A stretch of DNA of 64,000 nt, taken from contig CM060834.1 of the NCBI GenBank assembly GCA_030762175.1, positions 63,407,501-63,471,500 on the forward strand. Reading direction: 5' to 3'. Both the position numbers and the translations under genes were made by a program. Each line of letters opens with the position of its first letter. Within the stretch, counting starts at the first letter, position 1. The notes under the pieces were generated by a model that saw only the letters and a program-made list of their open reading frames with translations, had not been told where the DNA came from and ran no database searches. Source of the stretch: Metallyticus violacea (lineage: Eukaryota > Arthropoda > Insecta > Mantodea > Metallyticidae). This document shows positions 37,811 through 51,529 of the stretch, in pieces.

Positions 37811-40800
37811 CAGCAAAGCATATTATGCACAAAGAATCTCGAAAAGAAAAAAGTTTTATTTCGAAGTTTGGAAACTTCGTTTGAATCACTTTTTTTCCGT
37901 TCTTATTTGAGATAACTGGTTCTCTTTCATTATACTAGTTTGATAGCCTCAGTAAAGCATATTATGCGCAAAGAATTTGAAAAGAAAAAAAAATTTTTTC
38001 GAAGTTTGGAAACTTCATTAGAATCACTTTTTTCCGTTCTTATTCGAGATAACTGGTTCTCTTTCATTATACTAGTTTGATAGCTGTAAAAAAGGATATT
38101 ATGCGCAAAGAATCTCGAAAAGAAAAAAAAAAAATTTTCGAAGTTTGGAAACTTCATTAGAATAACTTTTTTTCCGTTCTTATTCGAGATAACTGGTTCT
38201 CTTTCATTATACTAGTTTGATAGCCTCAGAAAAGCATATTATGCGCAAAGAATCTCGAAAAGAAAAAATTTTTTTTCGAAATTTGGAAACTACATTAGAA
38301 TCACTTTTTTTTCGTTCTTATTCGAGATAACTGGTTCGCTTTCATTATATTAATTTGATAGCCTCAGAAAAGCATATTATGCGCAAAGAATCTCGAAAAG
38401 AAAAAAAATTTTTTTTGTAGTTTGGAAACTTCGTTAGAATCACTTTTTTTCCGTTCTTATTTGAGATAACTGGTTCTCTTTCATTATACTAGTTTGATAG
38501 CCTCAGTAAAGCATATGATGCGCAAAGAATCTCGAAAAGAAAAAAAATTTTTTTCGAAGTTTGGAAACGTCGTTTGAATCACTTTTTTCGTTCTTATTTG
38601 AGATTACTGCTTCTCTTTCATTATAGTAGTTTGATAGCCTCAGAAAAGCATATTATGCTCAAAGAATCTCGAAAAGAAAAAAAATTTTTTTTGAAGTTTG
38701 GAAACGTCGTTTGAATCACTTTTTTCCGTTCTTATTTGAGATTACTGGTTCTCTTTCATTATAGTAGAATGATAGCCTCAGAAAAGCATATTATGCACAA
38801 AGAATATCGAAAAGAAAAAAAAATTTTTTGGAAGTTTGGAAACTTCGTTAGAATCACTTTTATTCCGTTCTTATTTGAGATAACTGGTTCTCTTTCATTA
38901 TACTAGTTTGATAGCCTCAGAAAGGCATATTATGCGCAAAGAATCTCGAAAAGAAAAAAAATTTTTTTCGAAGTTTGGAAACGTCGTTTGAATCACTTTT
39001 TCCGTTCTTATTTGAGATTACTGCTTCTCTTTCATTATAGTAGTTTGATAGCCTCAGAAAAGCATATTATGCGCAAAGAATCTCGAAAAGAAAAAAAAAT
39101 TTTTTTGTAGTTTGGAAACTTCGTTAGAATCACTTTTTTTCCGTTCTTATTTGAGATAACTGGTTCTCTTTCATTATACTAGTTTGATAGCCTCAGTAAA
39201 GCATATGATGCGCAAAGAATCTCGAAAAGAAAAAAAATTTTTCTAAGGAAAATTTTTTTCGAAGTTTTGAAACTTCGTTAGAATCACTTTTTTTCCGTTC
39301 TTATTTGAGATAACTGGTTCTCTTTCATTATACTAGTTTGATAGCCTCAGTAAAGCATATTATGCACAAAGAATCTCGAAAAGAAAAAAAATTTTTTTCG
39401 AAGTTTGGAAACGTCGTTTGAATCACTTTTTTCCGTTCTTATTTGAGATTACTGCTTCTCTTTCATTATAGTAGTTTGATAGCCTCAAAAAAGCATATTA
39501 TGCTCAAAGAATCTCGAAAAGAAAAAAAATTTTTTTCGAAGTTTGGAAACGTCGTTTGAATCACTTTTTTCCGTTCTTATTTGAGATTACTGGTTCTCTT
39601 TCATTATAGTAGAATGATAGCCTCAGAAAAGCATATTATGCACAAAGAATATCGAAAAGAAAAAAAATTTTTTTGGAAGTTTGGAAACTTCGTTAGAATC
39701 ACTTTTATTCCGTTCTTATTTGAGATAACTGGTTCTCTTTCATTATACTAGTTTGATGGCCTCAGAAAAGCATATTATGCGCAAAGAATCTCGAAAAGAA
39801 AAAAAGTTTTTTTTCGAAGTTTGGAAACTTCGTTAGAATCACTTTTTTCCGTTCTTATTTGAGATAACTGGTTCTCTTTCATTATACTAGTTTGATAGCC
39901 TCAGTAAAGCATATTATGCGCAAAGAATCTGGAAAAGAAAAAAGTTTTTTTTCGAAGTTTGGAAACTTCTTTAGATTCACTTTTTTTCCGTTCTTATTTG
40001 AGATAACTGGTTCTCTTTCATTATACTAGTTTGATAGCCTCAGAAAAGTATATTATGCGCAAAGAATCTGGAAAAGAAAAAAAATTTTTTTCGAAGTTTG
40101 GAAACTTCGTTATAATCACTTTTTTTCCGTTCTTATTTGAGATAACTGGTTCTCTTTCATTATACTAGTTTGATAGCCTCAGTAAAGCATATTATGCGCA
40201 AAGAATCTCGAAAAGAAAAAAGTATTTTTTCGAAGTTTGGAAAATTCGTTTGAATCACTTTTTACCGTTCTTATTTGAGATAACTGGTTCTCTTTCATTA
40301 TACTAGTTTGATAGCCTCAGTAAAGCATATTATGCGCAAAGAATTTGAAAAGAAAAAAATTTTTTTTCGAAGTTTGGATACTTCATTAGAATCACTTTTT
40401 TCCGTTCTTATTCGAGATAACTGGTTCTCTTTCATTATACTAGTTTGATAGCTGTAGAAAAGGATATTATGCGCAAGGAATCTCGAAAAGAAAAACAAAA
40501 ATCTTTTCGAAGTTTGGAAACTTCATTAGAATAACTTTTTTTCCGTTCTTATTCGAGATAACTGGTTCTCTTTCATTATACTAGTTTGATAGCCTCAGAA
40601 AAGCATATTATTCGCAAAGAATCTCGAAAAGAAAAAAATTTTTTTCGAAGTTTGGAAACTATTTTAGAATCACTTTTTTTCCGTTCTTATTCGAGATAAC
40701 TGTTTCGCTTTCATTATACTAATTTGATAGCCTCAGAAAAGCATATTATGCGCAAAGAATCTCGAAAAGAAAAAAAAAATTTTTTGTAGTTTGGAAACTT

Positions 40801-42954
40801 CGTTAGAATCACTTTTTTTCCGTTCTTATTTGAGATAACTTGTTCTCTTTCATTATACTAGTTTGATAGCCTCAGTAAAGCATATGATGCGCAAAGAATC
40901 TCGAAAAGAAAAAAAATTTTTTTCGAAGTTTGGAAACTTCCTTAGAATCACTTTTTTTCCGTTCTTATTTGAGATAACTGGTTCTCTTTCATTATACTAG
41001 TTTGATAGCCTCAGTAAAGCATATTATGCGCAAAGAATCTGGAAAAGAAAAAAAATTTTTTTCGAAGTTTTGAAACTTCGTTAGAATCACTTTTTTTCCG
41101 TTCTTATTTGAGATAACTGGTTCTCTTTCATTATACTAGTTTGATAGCCTCAGTAAAGCATATTATGCGCAAAGAATCTCGAAAAGAAAAAAATTTTTTT
41201 TCGAAGTTTGGAAACGTCGTTTGAATCACTTTTTTCCGTTCTTATTTGAGATAACGGGTTCTCTTTCATTATACTAGTTTGATAGCCTCAAAAAAGCATA
41301 TTATGCTCAAAGAATCTCGAAAAGAAAAAAAAATTTTTTCGAAGTTTGGAAAAGTCGTTTGAATCACTTTTTTCCATTCTTATTTGAGATTACTGGTTCT
41401 CTTTCATTATAGTAGAATGATAGCCTCAGAAAAGCATATTATGCACAAAGAATATCGAAAAGAAAAAAAATTTTTTTGGAAGTTTGGAAACTTCGTTAGA
41501 ATCACTTTTATTCCGTTCTTATTTGAGATAACTGGTTCTCTTTCATTATACTAGTTTGATAGCCTCAGAAAAGCATATTATGCGCAAAGAATCTCGAAAA
41601 GAAAAAAAGTTTTTTTTCGAAGTTTGGAAACTTCGTTTGAATCACTTTTTTTCCGTTCTTATTTGAGATAACTGGTTCTCTTTCATTATACTAGTTTGAT
41701 AGCCTCAGCAAAGCATATTATGCACAAAGAATCTCCAAAAGAAAAAAGTTTTTTTTCGAAGTTTGGAAACTTCGTTTGAATCACTTTTTTTTCCGTTCTT
41801 ATTTGAGATAACTGGTTCTCTTACATTATACTAGTTTGATAGCCTCAGTAAAGCATATTATGCGCAAAGAATTTGAAAAGAAAAAAATTTTTTTTCGAAG
41901 TTTGGAAACTTCATTAGAATCACTTTTTTCCGTTCTTATTCGAGATAACTGGTTCTCTTTCATTATACTAGTTTGATAGCTGTAAAAAAGGATATTATGC
42001 GCAACGAATCTCGAAAAGAAAAAAAAAAATTTTTCGAAGTTTGGAAACTTCATTAGAATAACTTTTTTTCCGTTCTTTTTCGAGATAACTGGTTCTCTTT
42101 CATTATACTAGTTTGATAGCCTCAGAAAAGCATATTATGCGCAAAGAATCTCGAAAAGAAAAAATTTTTTTTCGAAATTTGGAAACTACATTAGAATCAC
42201 TTTTTTTCCGTTCTTATTCGAGATAACTGGTTCGCTTTCATTATACTAATTTGATAGCCTCAGAAAAGCATATTATGCGCAAAGAATCTCGAAAAGAAAA
42301 AAAATTTTTTTTGTAGTTTGGAAACTTCGTTAGAATCACTTTTTTTCCGTTCTTATTTGAGATAACTGGTTCTCTTTCATTATACTAGTTTGATAGCCTC
42401 AGAAAAGCATATTATTCGCAAAGAATCTCGAAAAGAAAAAAAATTTTTTCGAAGTTTGGAAACTATTTTAGAATCACTTTTTTTCCGTTCTTATTCGAGA
42501 TAACTGGTTCGCTTTCATTATACTAATTTGATAGCCTCAGAAAAGCATATTATGCGCAAAGAATCTCGAAAAGAAAAAAAAATTTTTTTGTAGTTTGGAA
42601 ACATCGTTAGAATCACTTTTTTTCCGTTCTTATTTGAGATAACTGGTTCTCTTTCATTATACTAGTTTGATAGCCTGAGTAAAGCATATGATGCGCAAAG
42701 AATCTCGAAAAGAAAAAAAATTTTTTTCGAAGTTTGGAAACTTCCTTAGAATCACTTTTTTTCCGTTCTTATTTGAGATAACTGGTTCTCTTTCATTATA
42801 CTAGTTTGATAGCCTCAGTAAAGCATATTATGCGCAAAGAATCTGGAAAAGAAAAAAAATTTTTTTCGAAGTTTTGAAACTTCGTTAGAATCACTTTTTT
42901 TCCGTTCTTATTTGAGATAACTGGTTCTCTTTCATTATACTAGTTTGATAGCCT
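37811..42954 (+). repeat. 5.14-kb higher-order unit, copy B
   Basis: Tandem copy of 32531-37810 with one monomer missing at about 39,831. Rare variants are shared, such as GTATTTTTTCG (35,081 and 40,222), CTTTTTCGAG (36,931 and 42,074) and AAACATCGTT (37,455 and 42,599). Only scattered base differences are seen. Confidence 0.85.
39166..39319 (+). repeat. 154-bp long monomer with CTAAGG insertion
   Basis: Copy of the 33886 monomer at an offset of exactly 5,280 bp, in copy B of the 5.28-kb unit. Confidence 0.88.
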
Positions 42955-43512
42955 CAGTAAAGCATATTATGCGCAAAGAATCTCGAAAAGAAAAAAATTT
43001 TTTTTCGAAGTTTGGAAACGTCGTTTGAATCACTTTTTTCCGTTCTTATTTGAGATTATTCTTCTCTTTCATTATAGTAGTTTGATAGCCTCAAAAAAGC
43101 ATATTATGCTCAAAGAATCTCGAAAAGAAAAAAAATTTTTTTCGAAGTTTGGAAACGTCGTTTGAATCACTTTTTTCCGTTCTTATTTGAGATTACTGGT
43201 TCTCTTTCATTATAGTAGAATGATAGCCTCAGAAAAGCATATTATGCACAAAGAATATCGAAAAGAAAAAAAATTTTTTTGGAAGTTTGGAAACTTCGTT
43301 AGAATCACTTTTATTCCGTTCTTATTTGAGATAACTGGTTCTCTTTCATTATACTAGTTTGATAGCCTCAGAAAAGCATATTATGCGCAAAGAATCTCGA
43401 AAAGAAAAAAGTTTTTTTTCGAAGTTTGGAAACTTCGTTTGAATCACTTTTTTTCCGTTCTTATTTGAGATAACTGGTTCTCTTTCATTATACTAGTTTG
43501 ATAGCCTCAGCA

Positions 43513-46377
43513 AAGCATATTATGCGCAAAGAATTTGAAAAGAAAAAATTTTTTTTTCGAAGTTTGGAAACTTCATTAGAATCACTTTTTTCCGTTCTTA
43601 TTCGAGATAACTGGTTCTCTTTCATTATACTAGTTTGATAGCTGTAAAAAAGGATATTATGCGCAAAGAATCTCGAAAAGAAAAAAAAAATTTTTCGAAG
43701 TTTGGAAACTTCATTAGAATAACTTTTTTTCCGTTCTTATTCGAGATAACTGGTTCTCTTTCATTATACTAGTTTGATAGCCTCAGAAAAGCATATTATG
43801 CGCAAAGAATCTCACAAAGAAAAAATTTTTTTTCGAAATTTGGAAACTACATTAGAATCACTTTTTTTCCGTTCTTATTCGAGATAACTGGTTCGCTTTC
43901 ATTATACTAATTTGATAGCCTCAGAAAAGCATATTATGCGCAAAGAATCTCGAAAAGAAAAAAAATTATTTTTGTAGTTTGGAAACTTCGTTAGAATCAC
44001 TTTTTTTCCGTTCTTATTTGAGATAACTGGTTCTCTTTCATTATACTAGTTTGATAGCCTCAGTAAAGCATATGATGCGCAAGGAATCTCGAAAAGAAAA
44101 AAAATTTTTTTCGAAGTTTGGAAACTTCCTTAGAATCACTTTTTTTGTTCTTATTTGAGATAACTGGTTCTCTTTCATTATACTAGTTTGATAGCCTCAG
44201 TAAAGCATATTATGCGCAAAGAATCTGGAAAAGAAAAAAAATTTTTTTCCAAGTTTTGAAACTTCGTTAGAATCACTTTTTTTCCGTTCTTATTTGAGAT
44301 AACTGGTTCTCTTTCATTATACTAGTTTGATAGCCTCAGTAAAGCATATTATGCGCAAAGAATCTCGAAAAGAAAAAAATTTTTTTTCGAAGTTTGGAAA
44401 CGTCGTTTGAATCACTTTTTTCCGTTCTTATTTGAGATTACTGCTTCTCTTTCATTATAGTAGTTTGATAGCCTCAGAAAAGCATATTATGCTCAAAGAA
44501 TCTCGAAAAGAAAAAAAATTTTTTTCGAAGTTTGGAAACGTCGTTTGAATCACTTTTTTCCGTTCTTATTTGAGATTACTGGTTCTCTTTCATTATAGTA
44601 GAATGATAGCCTCAGAAAAGCATATTATGCACAAAGAATATCGAAAAGAAAAAAAAATTTTTTGGAAGTTTGGAAACTTCGTTAGAATCACTTTTATTCC
44701 GTTCTTATTTGAGATAACTGGTTCTCTTTCACTATACTAGTTTGATAGCCTCAGAAAAGCATATTATGCGCAAAGAATCTCGAAAAGAAAAAAATTTTTT
44801 TACGAAGTTTGGAAACGTCGTTTGAATCACTTTTTCCGTTCTTATTTGAGATTACTGCTTCTCTTTCATTATAGTAGTTTGATAGCCTCAGAAAAGCATA
44901 TTATGCTCAAAGAATCTCGAAAAGAAAAAAAATTTTTTTCTAAGTTTGGAAATGTCGTTTGAATCACTTTTTTCCGTTCTTATTTGAGATTACTGGTTCT
45001 CTTTCATTATAGTAGAATGATAGCCTCAGAAAAGCATATTATGCACAAAGAATATCGAAAAGAAAAAAAATTTTTTTGGAAGTTTGGAAACTTCGTTAGA
45101 ATCACTTTTATTCCGTTCTTATTTGAGATAACTGGTTCTCTTTCATTATACTAGTTTGATAGCCTCAGGAAAGCATATTATGCACAAAGAATCTCGAAAA
45201 GAAAAAAATTTTTTTTCGAAGTTTGGAAACTTTGTTTGAATGACTTTTTTTCCGTTCTTATTTGAGTTAACTGGTTCTCTTTCATTATACTAGTTTGATA
45301 GCCTCAGTAAAACATATTATGCGCAAAGAATATGGAAAAGAAAAAAAATTTTTTTCGAAGTTTGGAAACTTCGTTAGAATCACTTTTTTCCCGTTCTTAT
45401 GTGAGATAACTGGTTCTCTTTCCTTATACTAGTTTGATAACCTCAGAAAAGGATATTATGCGCAAAGAATCTCGAAAAGAAAAAAGTTTTTTTTCGAAGT
45501 TTGGAAACTTCGTTTGAATCACTTTTTTTTCCGTTCTTATTTGAGATAACTTGTTCTCTTTCATTATATTAGTTTGATAGCGTCAGTAAAGCATATTATG
45601 CGCTAAGAATCTGGAAAAGAAAAAAAAAATTTTTCGAAGTTTGGAAACTTCGTTAGAATCACTTTTTTCCGTTCTTATTTGAGATAACTGGTTCTCTTTC
45701 ATTATACTAGTTTGATAGCCTCAGTAAAGCATATTATGCGCAAAGAATCTCGAAAAGAAAAAAAAAATTTTTCGAAGTTTGGAAACGTCGTTTGAATCAC
45801 TTTTTCCGTTCTTATTTGAGATTACTGGTTCTCTTTCATTATAGTAATTTGATAGCCTCAGAAAAGCATATTATGCGCAAAGAATCTCGAAAAGAAAAAA
45901 GTTTTTTTTCGAAGTTTGGAAACTTCTTTAGAAACACTTTTTTTCCGTTCTTATTTGAGATAACTGGTTCTCTTTCAATATACTAGTTTGATAGCCCCAG
46001 AAAATCATATTATGCGCAAAGAATGTGGAAAAGAACAAAAATTATTTTCGAAGTTTGGAAACTTCGTTAGAATCACTTTTTTTCCGTTCTTAATTGAGAT
46101 AACTGGTTCTCTTTCATTATACTAGTTTGATAGCTGTAGAAAAGGATATTATGCGCAAAGAATCTCGAAAAGAAAAAAAAAATTATTTCGAAGTTTGGAA
46201 ACTTCATTAGAATAACTTTTTTTCCGTTCTTATTCGAGATAACTGGTTCTCTTTCATTATACTAGTTTGATAGCCTCAGAAAAGCATATTATTCGCAAAG
46301 AATCTCGAAAAGAAAAAAATTTTTTTCGAAGTTTGGAAACTATTTTAGAATCACTTTTTTTCCGTTCTTATTCGAGA
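43513..46377 (+). repeat. Dispersed copy of 28921-31783 (offset ~14.6 kb)
   Basis: Follows 28921-31783 monomer by monomer at an offset close to 14,594 bp, including the GCAAGGAATCTCG and TTATTTTTGTAG variants. Its right end continues like 27905 onward, so it looks like a recombinant of the two earlier copies. Confidence 0.75.
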
Positions 46378-46707
46378 TAACTGGTTCTCTTTCATTATAC
46401 TAGTTTGATAGCCTCAGTAAAGCATATGATGCGCAAAGAATCTCGAAAAGAAAAAAAATTTTTTTCGAAGTTTGGAAACTTCCTTAGAATCACTTTTTTT
46501 CCGTTCTTATTTGAGATAACTGGTTCTCTTTCATTATACTAGTTTGATAGCCTCAGTAAAGCATATTATGCGCAAAGAATCTGGAAAAGAAAATAAATTT
46601 TTTTCGAAGTTTTGAAACTTCGTTAGAATCACTTTTTTTCCGTTCTTATTTGAGATAACTGGTTCTCTTTCATTATACTAGTTTGATAGCCTCAGTAAAG
46701 CATATTA

Positions 46708-48917
46708 TGCGCAAAGAATTTGAAAAGAAAAAAATTTTTTTTCGAAGTTTGGAAACGTCGTTTGAATCACTTTTTTCCGTTCTTATTTGAGATTACTGCT
46801 TCTCTTTCATTATAGTAGTTTGATAGCCTCAAAAAAGCATATTATGCTCAAAGAATCTCGAAAAGAAAAAAAATTTTTTTCGAAGTTTGGAAACGTCGTT
46901 TGAATCACTTTTTTCCGTTCTTATTTGAGATTACTGGTTCTCTTTCATTATAGTAGAATGATAGCCTCAGAAAAGCATATTATGCACAAAGAATATCGAA
47001 AAGAAAAAAAATTTTTTTGGAAGTTTGGAAACTTCGTTAGAATCACTTTTTTTCCGTTCTTATTTGAGATAACTGGTTCTCTTTCATTATACTAGTTTGA
47101 TAGCCTCAGCAAAGCATATTATGCACAAAGAATCTCCAAAAGAAAAAAGTTTTTTTTCGAAGTTTGGAAACTTCGTTTGAATCACTTTTTTTCCGTTCTT
47201 ATTTGAGATAACTGGTTCTCTTTCATTATACTAGTTTGATAGCCTCAGTAAAGCATATTATGCGCAAAGAATTTGAAAAGAATAAAATTTTTTTTCGAAG
47301 TTTGGAAACTTCATTAGAATCACTTTTTTCCGTTCTTATTCGAGATAACTGGTTCTCTTTCATTATACTAGTTTGATAGCTGTAAAAAAGGATATTATGC
47401 GCAAAGAATCTCGAAAAGAAAAAAAAAATTTTTCGAAGTTTGGAAACTTCATTAGAATAACTTTTTTTCCGTTCTTATTCGAGATAACTGGTTCTCTTTC
47501 ATTATACTAGTTTGATAGCCTCAGAAAAGCATATTATGCGCAAAGAATCTCGAAAAGAAAAAATTTTTTTTCGAAATTTGGAAACTACATTAGAATCACT
47601 TTTTTTCCGTTCTTATTCGAGATAACTGGTTCGCTTTCATTATACTAATTTGATAGCCTCAGAAAAGCATATTATGCGCAAAGAATCTCGAAAAGAAAAA
47701 AAATTATTTTTGTAGTTTGGAAACTTCGTTAGAATCACTTTTTTTCCGTTCTTATTTGAGATAACTGGTTCTCTTTCATTATACTAGTTTGATAGCCTCA
47801 GTAAAGCATATGATGCGCAAGGAATCTCGAAAAGAAAAAAAATTTTTTTCGAAGTTTGGAAACTTCCTTAGAATCACTTTTTTTGTTCTTATTTGAGATA
47901 ACTGGTTCTCTTTCATTATACTAGTTTGATAGCCTCAGTAAAGCATATTATGCGCAAAGAATCTGGAAAAGAAAAAAATTTTTTTTCGAAGTTTTGAAAC
48001 TTCGTTAGAATCACTTTTTTTCCGTTCTTATTTGAGATAACTGGTTCTCTTTCATTATACTAGTTTGATAGCCTCAGTAAAGCATATTATGCGCAAAGAA
48101 TCTCGAAAAGAAAAAAATTTTTTTTCGAAGTTTGGAAACGTCGTTTGAATCACTTTTTTCCGTTCTTATTTGAGATTACTGCTTCTCTTTCATTATAGTA
48201 GTTTGATAGCCTCAGAAAAGCATATTATGCTCAAAGAATCTCGAAAAGAAAAAAAATTTTTTTCGAAGTTTGGAAACGTCGTTTGAATCACTTTTTTCCG
48301 TTCTTATTTGAGATTACTGGTTCTCTTTCATTATAGTAGAATGATAGCCTCAGAAAAGCATATTATGCACAAAGAATATCGAAAAGAAAAAAAAATTTTT
48401 TGGAAGTTTGGAAACTTCGTTAGAATCACTTTTATTCCGTTCTTATTTGAGATAACTGGTTCTCTTTCATTATACTAGTTTGATAGCCTCAGAAAAGCAT
48501 ATTATGCGCAAAGAATCTCGAAAAGAAAAAAATTTTTTTACGAAGTTTGGAAACGTCGTTTGAATCACTTTTTCCGTTCTTATTTGAGATTACTGCTTCT
48601 CTTTCATTATAGTAGTTTGATAGCCTCAGAAAAGCATATTATGCTCAAAGAATCTCGAAAAGAAAAAAAAATTTTTTCGAAGTTTGGAAACGTCGTTTGA
48701 ATCACTTTTTTCCGTTCTTATTTGAGATTACTGGTTCTCTTTCATTATAGTAGAATGATAGCCTCAGAAAAGCATATTATGCACAAAGAATATCGAAAAG
48801 AAAAAAAATTTTTTTGGAAGTTTGGAAACGTCGTTTGAATCACTTTTTTCGTTCTTATTTGAGATTACTGCTTCTCTTTCATTATAGTAGTTTGATAGCC
48901 TCAGAAAAGCATATTAT
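46708..48917 (+). repeat. 2,210-bp higher-order unit, copy 1
   Basis: Sixteen monomers repeated directly at 48918 with an exact, constant offset of 2,210 bp and no length change. By eye I found about four internal differences, for example C at 47450 against A at 49660. This is the youngest-looking duplication in the window. Confidence 0.88.
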
Positions 48918-51127
48918 GCGCAAAGAATCTCGAAAAGAAAAAAATTTTTTTTCGAAGTTTGGAAACGTCGTTTGAATCACTTTTTTCCGTTCTTATTTGA
49001 GATTACTGCTTCTCTTTCATTATAGTAGTTTGATAGCCTCAAAAAAGCATATTATGCTCAAAGAATCTCGAAAAGAAAAAAAATTTTTTTCGAAGTTTGG
49101 AAACGTCGTTTGAATCACTTTTTTCCGTTCTTATTTGAGATTACTGGTTCTCTTTCATTATAGTAGAATGATAGCCTCAGAAAAGCATATTATGCACAAA
49201 GAATATCGAAAAGAAAAAAAATTTTTTTGGAAGTTTGGAAACTTCGTTAGAATCACTTTTTTTCCGTTCTTATTTGAGATAACTGGTTCTCTTTCATTAT
49301 ACTAGTTTGATAGCCTCAGCAAAGCATATTATGCACAAAGAATCTCCAAAAGAAAAAAGTTTTTTTTCGAAGTTTGGAAACTTCGTTTGAATCACTTTTT
49401 TTCCGTTCTTATTTGAGATAACTGGTTCTCTTTCATTATACTAGTTTGATAGCCTCAGTAAAGCATATTATGCGCAAAGAATTTGAAAAGAATAAAATTT
49501 TTTTTCGAAGTTTGGAAACTTCATTAGAATCACTTTTTTCCGTTCTTATTCGAGATAACTGGTTCTCTTTCATTATACTAGTTTGATAGCTGTAAAAAAG
49601 GATATTATGCGCAAAGAATCTCGAAAAGAAAAAAAAAATTTTTCGAAGTTTGGAAACTTAATTAGAATAACTTTTTTTCCGTTCTTATTCGAGATAACTG
49701 GTTCTCTTTCATTATACTAGTTTGATAGCCTCAGAAAAGCATATTATGCGCAAAGAATCTCGAAAAGAAAAAATTTTTTTTCGAAATTTGGAAACTACAT
49801 TAGAATCACTTTTTTTCCGTTCTTATTCGAGATAACTGGTTCGCTTTCATTATACTAATTTGATAGCCTCAGAAAAGCATATTATGCGCAAAGAATCTCG
49901 AAAAGAAAAAAAATTATTTTTGTAGTTTGGAAACTTCGTTAGAATCACTTTTTTTCCGTTCTTATTTGAGATAACTGGTTCTCTTTCATTATACTAGTTT
50001 GATAGCCTCAGTAAAGCATATGATGCGCAAGGAATCTCGAAAAGAAAAAAAATTTTTTTCGAAGTTTGGAAACTTCCATAGAATCACTTTTTTTGTTCTT
50101 ATTTGAGATAACTGGTTCTCTTTCATTATACTAGTTTGATAGCCTCAGTAAAGCATATTATGCGCAAAGAATCTGGAAAAGAAAAAAAATTTTTTTCGAA
50201 GTTTTGAAACTTCGTTAGAATCACTTTTTTTCCGTTCTTATTTGAGATAACTGGTTCTCTTTCATTATACTAGTTTGATAGCCTCAGTAAAGCATATTAT
50301 GCGCAAAGAATCTCGAAAAGAAAAAAATTTTTTTTCGAAGTTTGGAAACGTCGTTTGAATCACTTTTTTCCGTTCTTATTTGAGATTACTGCTTCTCTTT
50401 CATTATAGTAGTTTGATAGCCTCAGAAAAGCATATTATGCTCAAAGAATCTCGAAAAGAAAAAAAATTTTTTTCGAAGTTTGGAAACGTCGTTTGAATCA
50501 CTTTTTTCCGTTCTTATTTGAGATTACTGGTTCTCTTTCATTATAGTAGAATGATAGCCTCAGAAAAGCATATTATGCACAAAGAATATCGAAAAGAAAA
50601 AAAAATTTTTTGGAAGTTTGGAAACTTCGTTAGAATCACTTTTATTCCGTTCTTATTTGAGATAACTGGTTCTCTTTCATTATACTAGTTTGATAGCCTC
50701 AGAAAAGCATATTATGCGCAAAGAATCTCGAAAAGAAAAAAATTTTTTTACGAAGTTTGGAAACGTCGTTTGAATCACTTTTTCCGTTCTTATTTGAGAT
50801 TACTGCTTCTCTTTCATTATAGTAGTTTGATAGCCTCAGAAAAGCATATTATGCTCAAAGAATCTCGAAAAGAAAAAAAATTTTTTTCGAAGTTTGGAAA
50901 CGTCGTTTGAATCACTTTTTTCCGTTCTTATTTGAGATTACTGGTTCTCTTTCATTATAGTAGAATGATAGCCTCAGAAAAGCATATTATGCACAAAGAA
51001 TATCGAAAAGAAAAAAAATTTTTTTGGAAGTTTGGAAACGTCGTTTGAATCACTTTTTTCGTTCTTATTTGAGATTACTGCTTCTCTTTCATTATAGTAG
51101 TTTGATAGCCTCAGAAAAGCATATTAT
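48918..51127 (+). repeat. 2,210-bp higher-order unit, copy 2
   Basis: Tandem copy of 46708-48917. Both carry the rare TTTGAAAAGAATAAAATT monomer (47,271 and 49,481). The right boundary is visible because copy 1 is followed by ATGCGCAAAG and copy 2 by ATGCTCAAAG. Confidence 0.88.
50257..50671 (+). repeat. Representative gamma-gamma-delta three-monomer cassette
   Basis: Two gamma monomers (50257-50394 and 50395-50532) are followed by one delta monomer (50533-50671). Gamma carries AAACGTCGTTTG, a shortened T run and GAGATTACTG. The first gamma ends ACTGCTTCTC and the second carries ATGCTCAAAG. Delta carries AGTAGAATGATAG, ATGCACAAAGAATATCG, TTGGAAGTTTGG and CTTTTATTCCG. The three always appear in this order, so the cassette behaves as one higher-order unit of about 415 bp. 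Confidence 0.85.
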
Positions 51128-51529
51128 GCTCAAAGAATCTCGAAAAGAAAAAAAAATTTTTTCGAAGTTTGGAAACGTCGTTTGAATCACTTTTTGCCGT
51201 TCTTATTTGAGATTACTGGTTCTCTTTCATTATAGTAGAATGATAGCCTCAGAAAAGCATATTATGCACAAAGAATATCGAAAAGAAAAAAAAATTTTTT
51301 GGAAGTTTGGAAACTTCGTTAGAATCACTTTTATTCCGTTCTTATTTGAGATAACTGGTTCTCTTTCATTATACTAGTTTGATAGCCTCAGAAAGGCATA
51401 TTATGCGCAAAGAATCTCGAAAAGACAAAAAATTTTTTTCGAAGTTTGGAAACGTCGTTTGAATCACTTTTTCCGTTCTTATTTGAGATTACTGCTTCTC
51501 TTTCATTATAGTAGTTTGATAGCCTCAGA

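Noticed and set aside
41230..41275. CENP-B box-like site
   Set aside because: The consensus monomer has TTCG but no CGGG at the required spacing. The single AACGGG near 41,252 lacks the upstream TTCG in the proper place.
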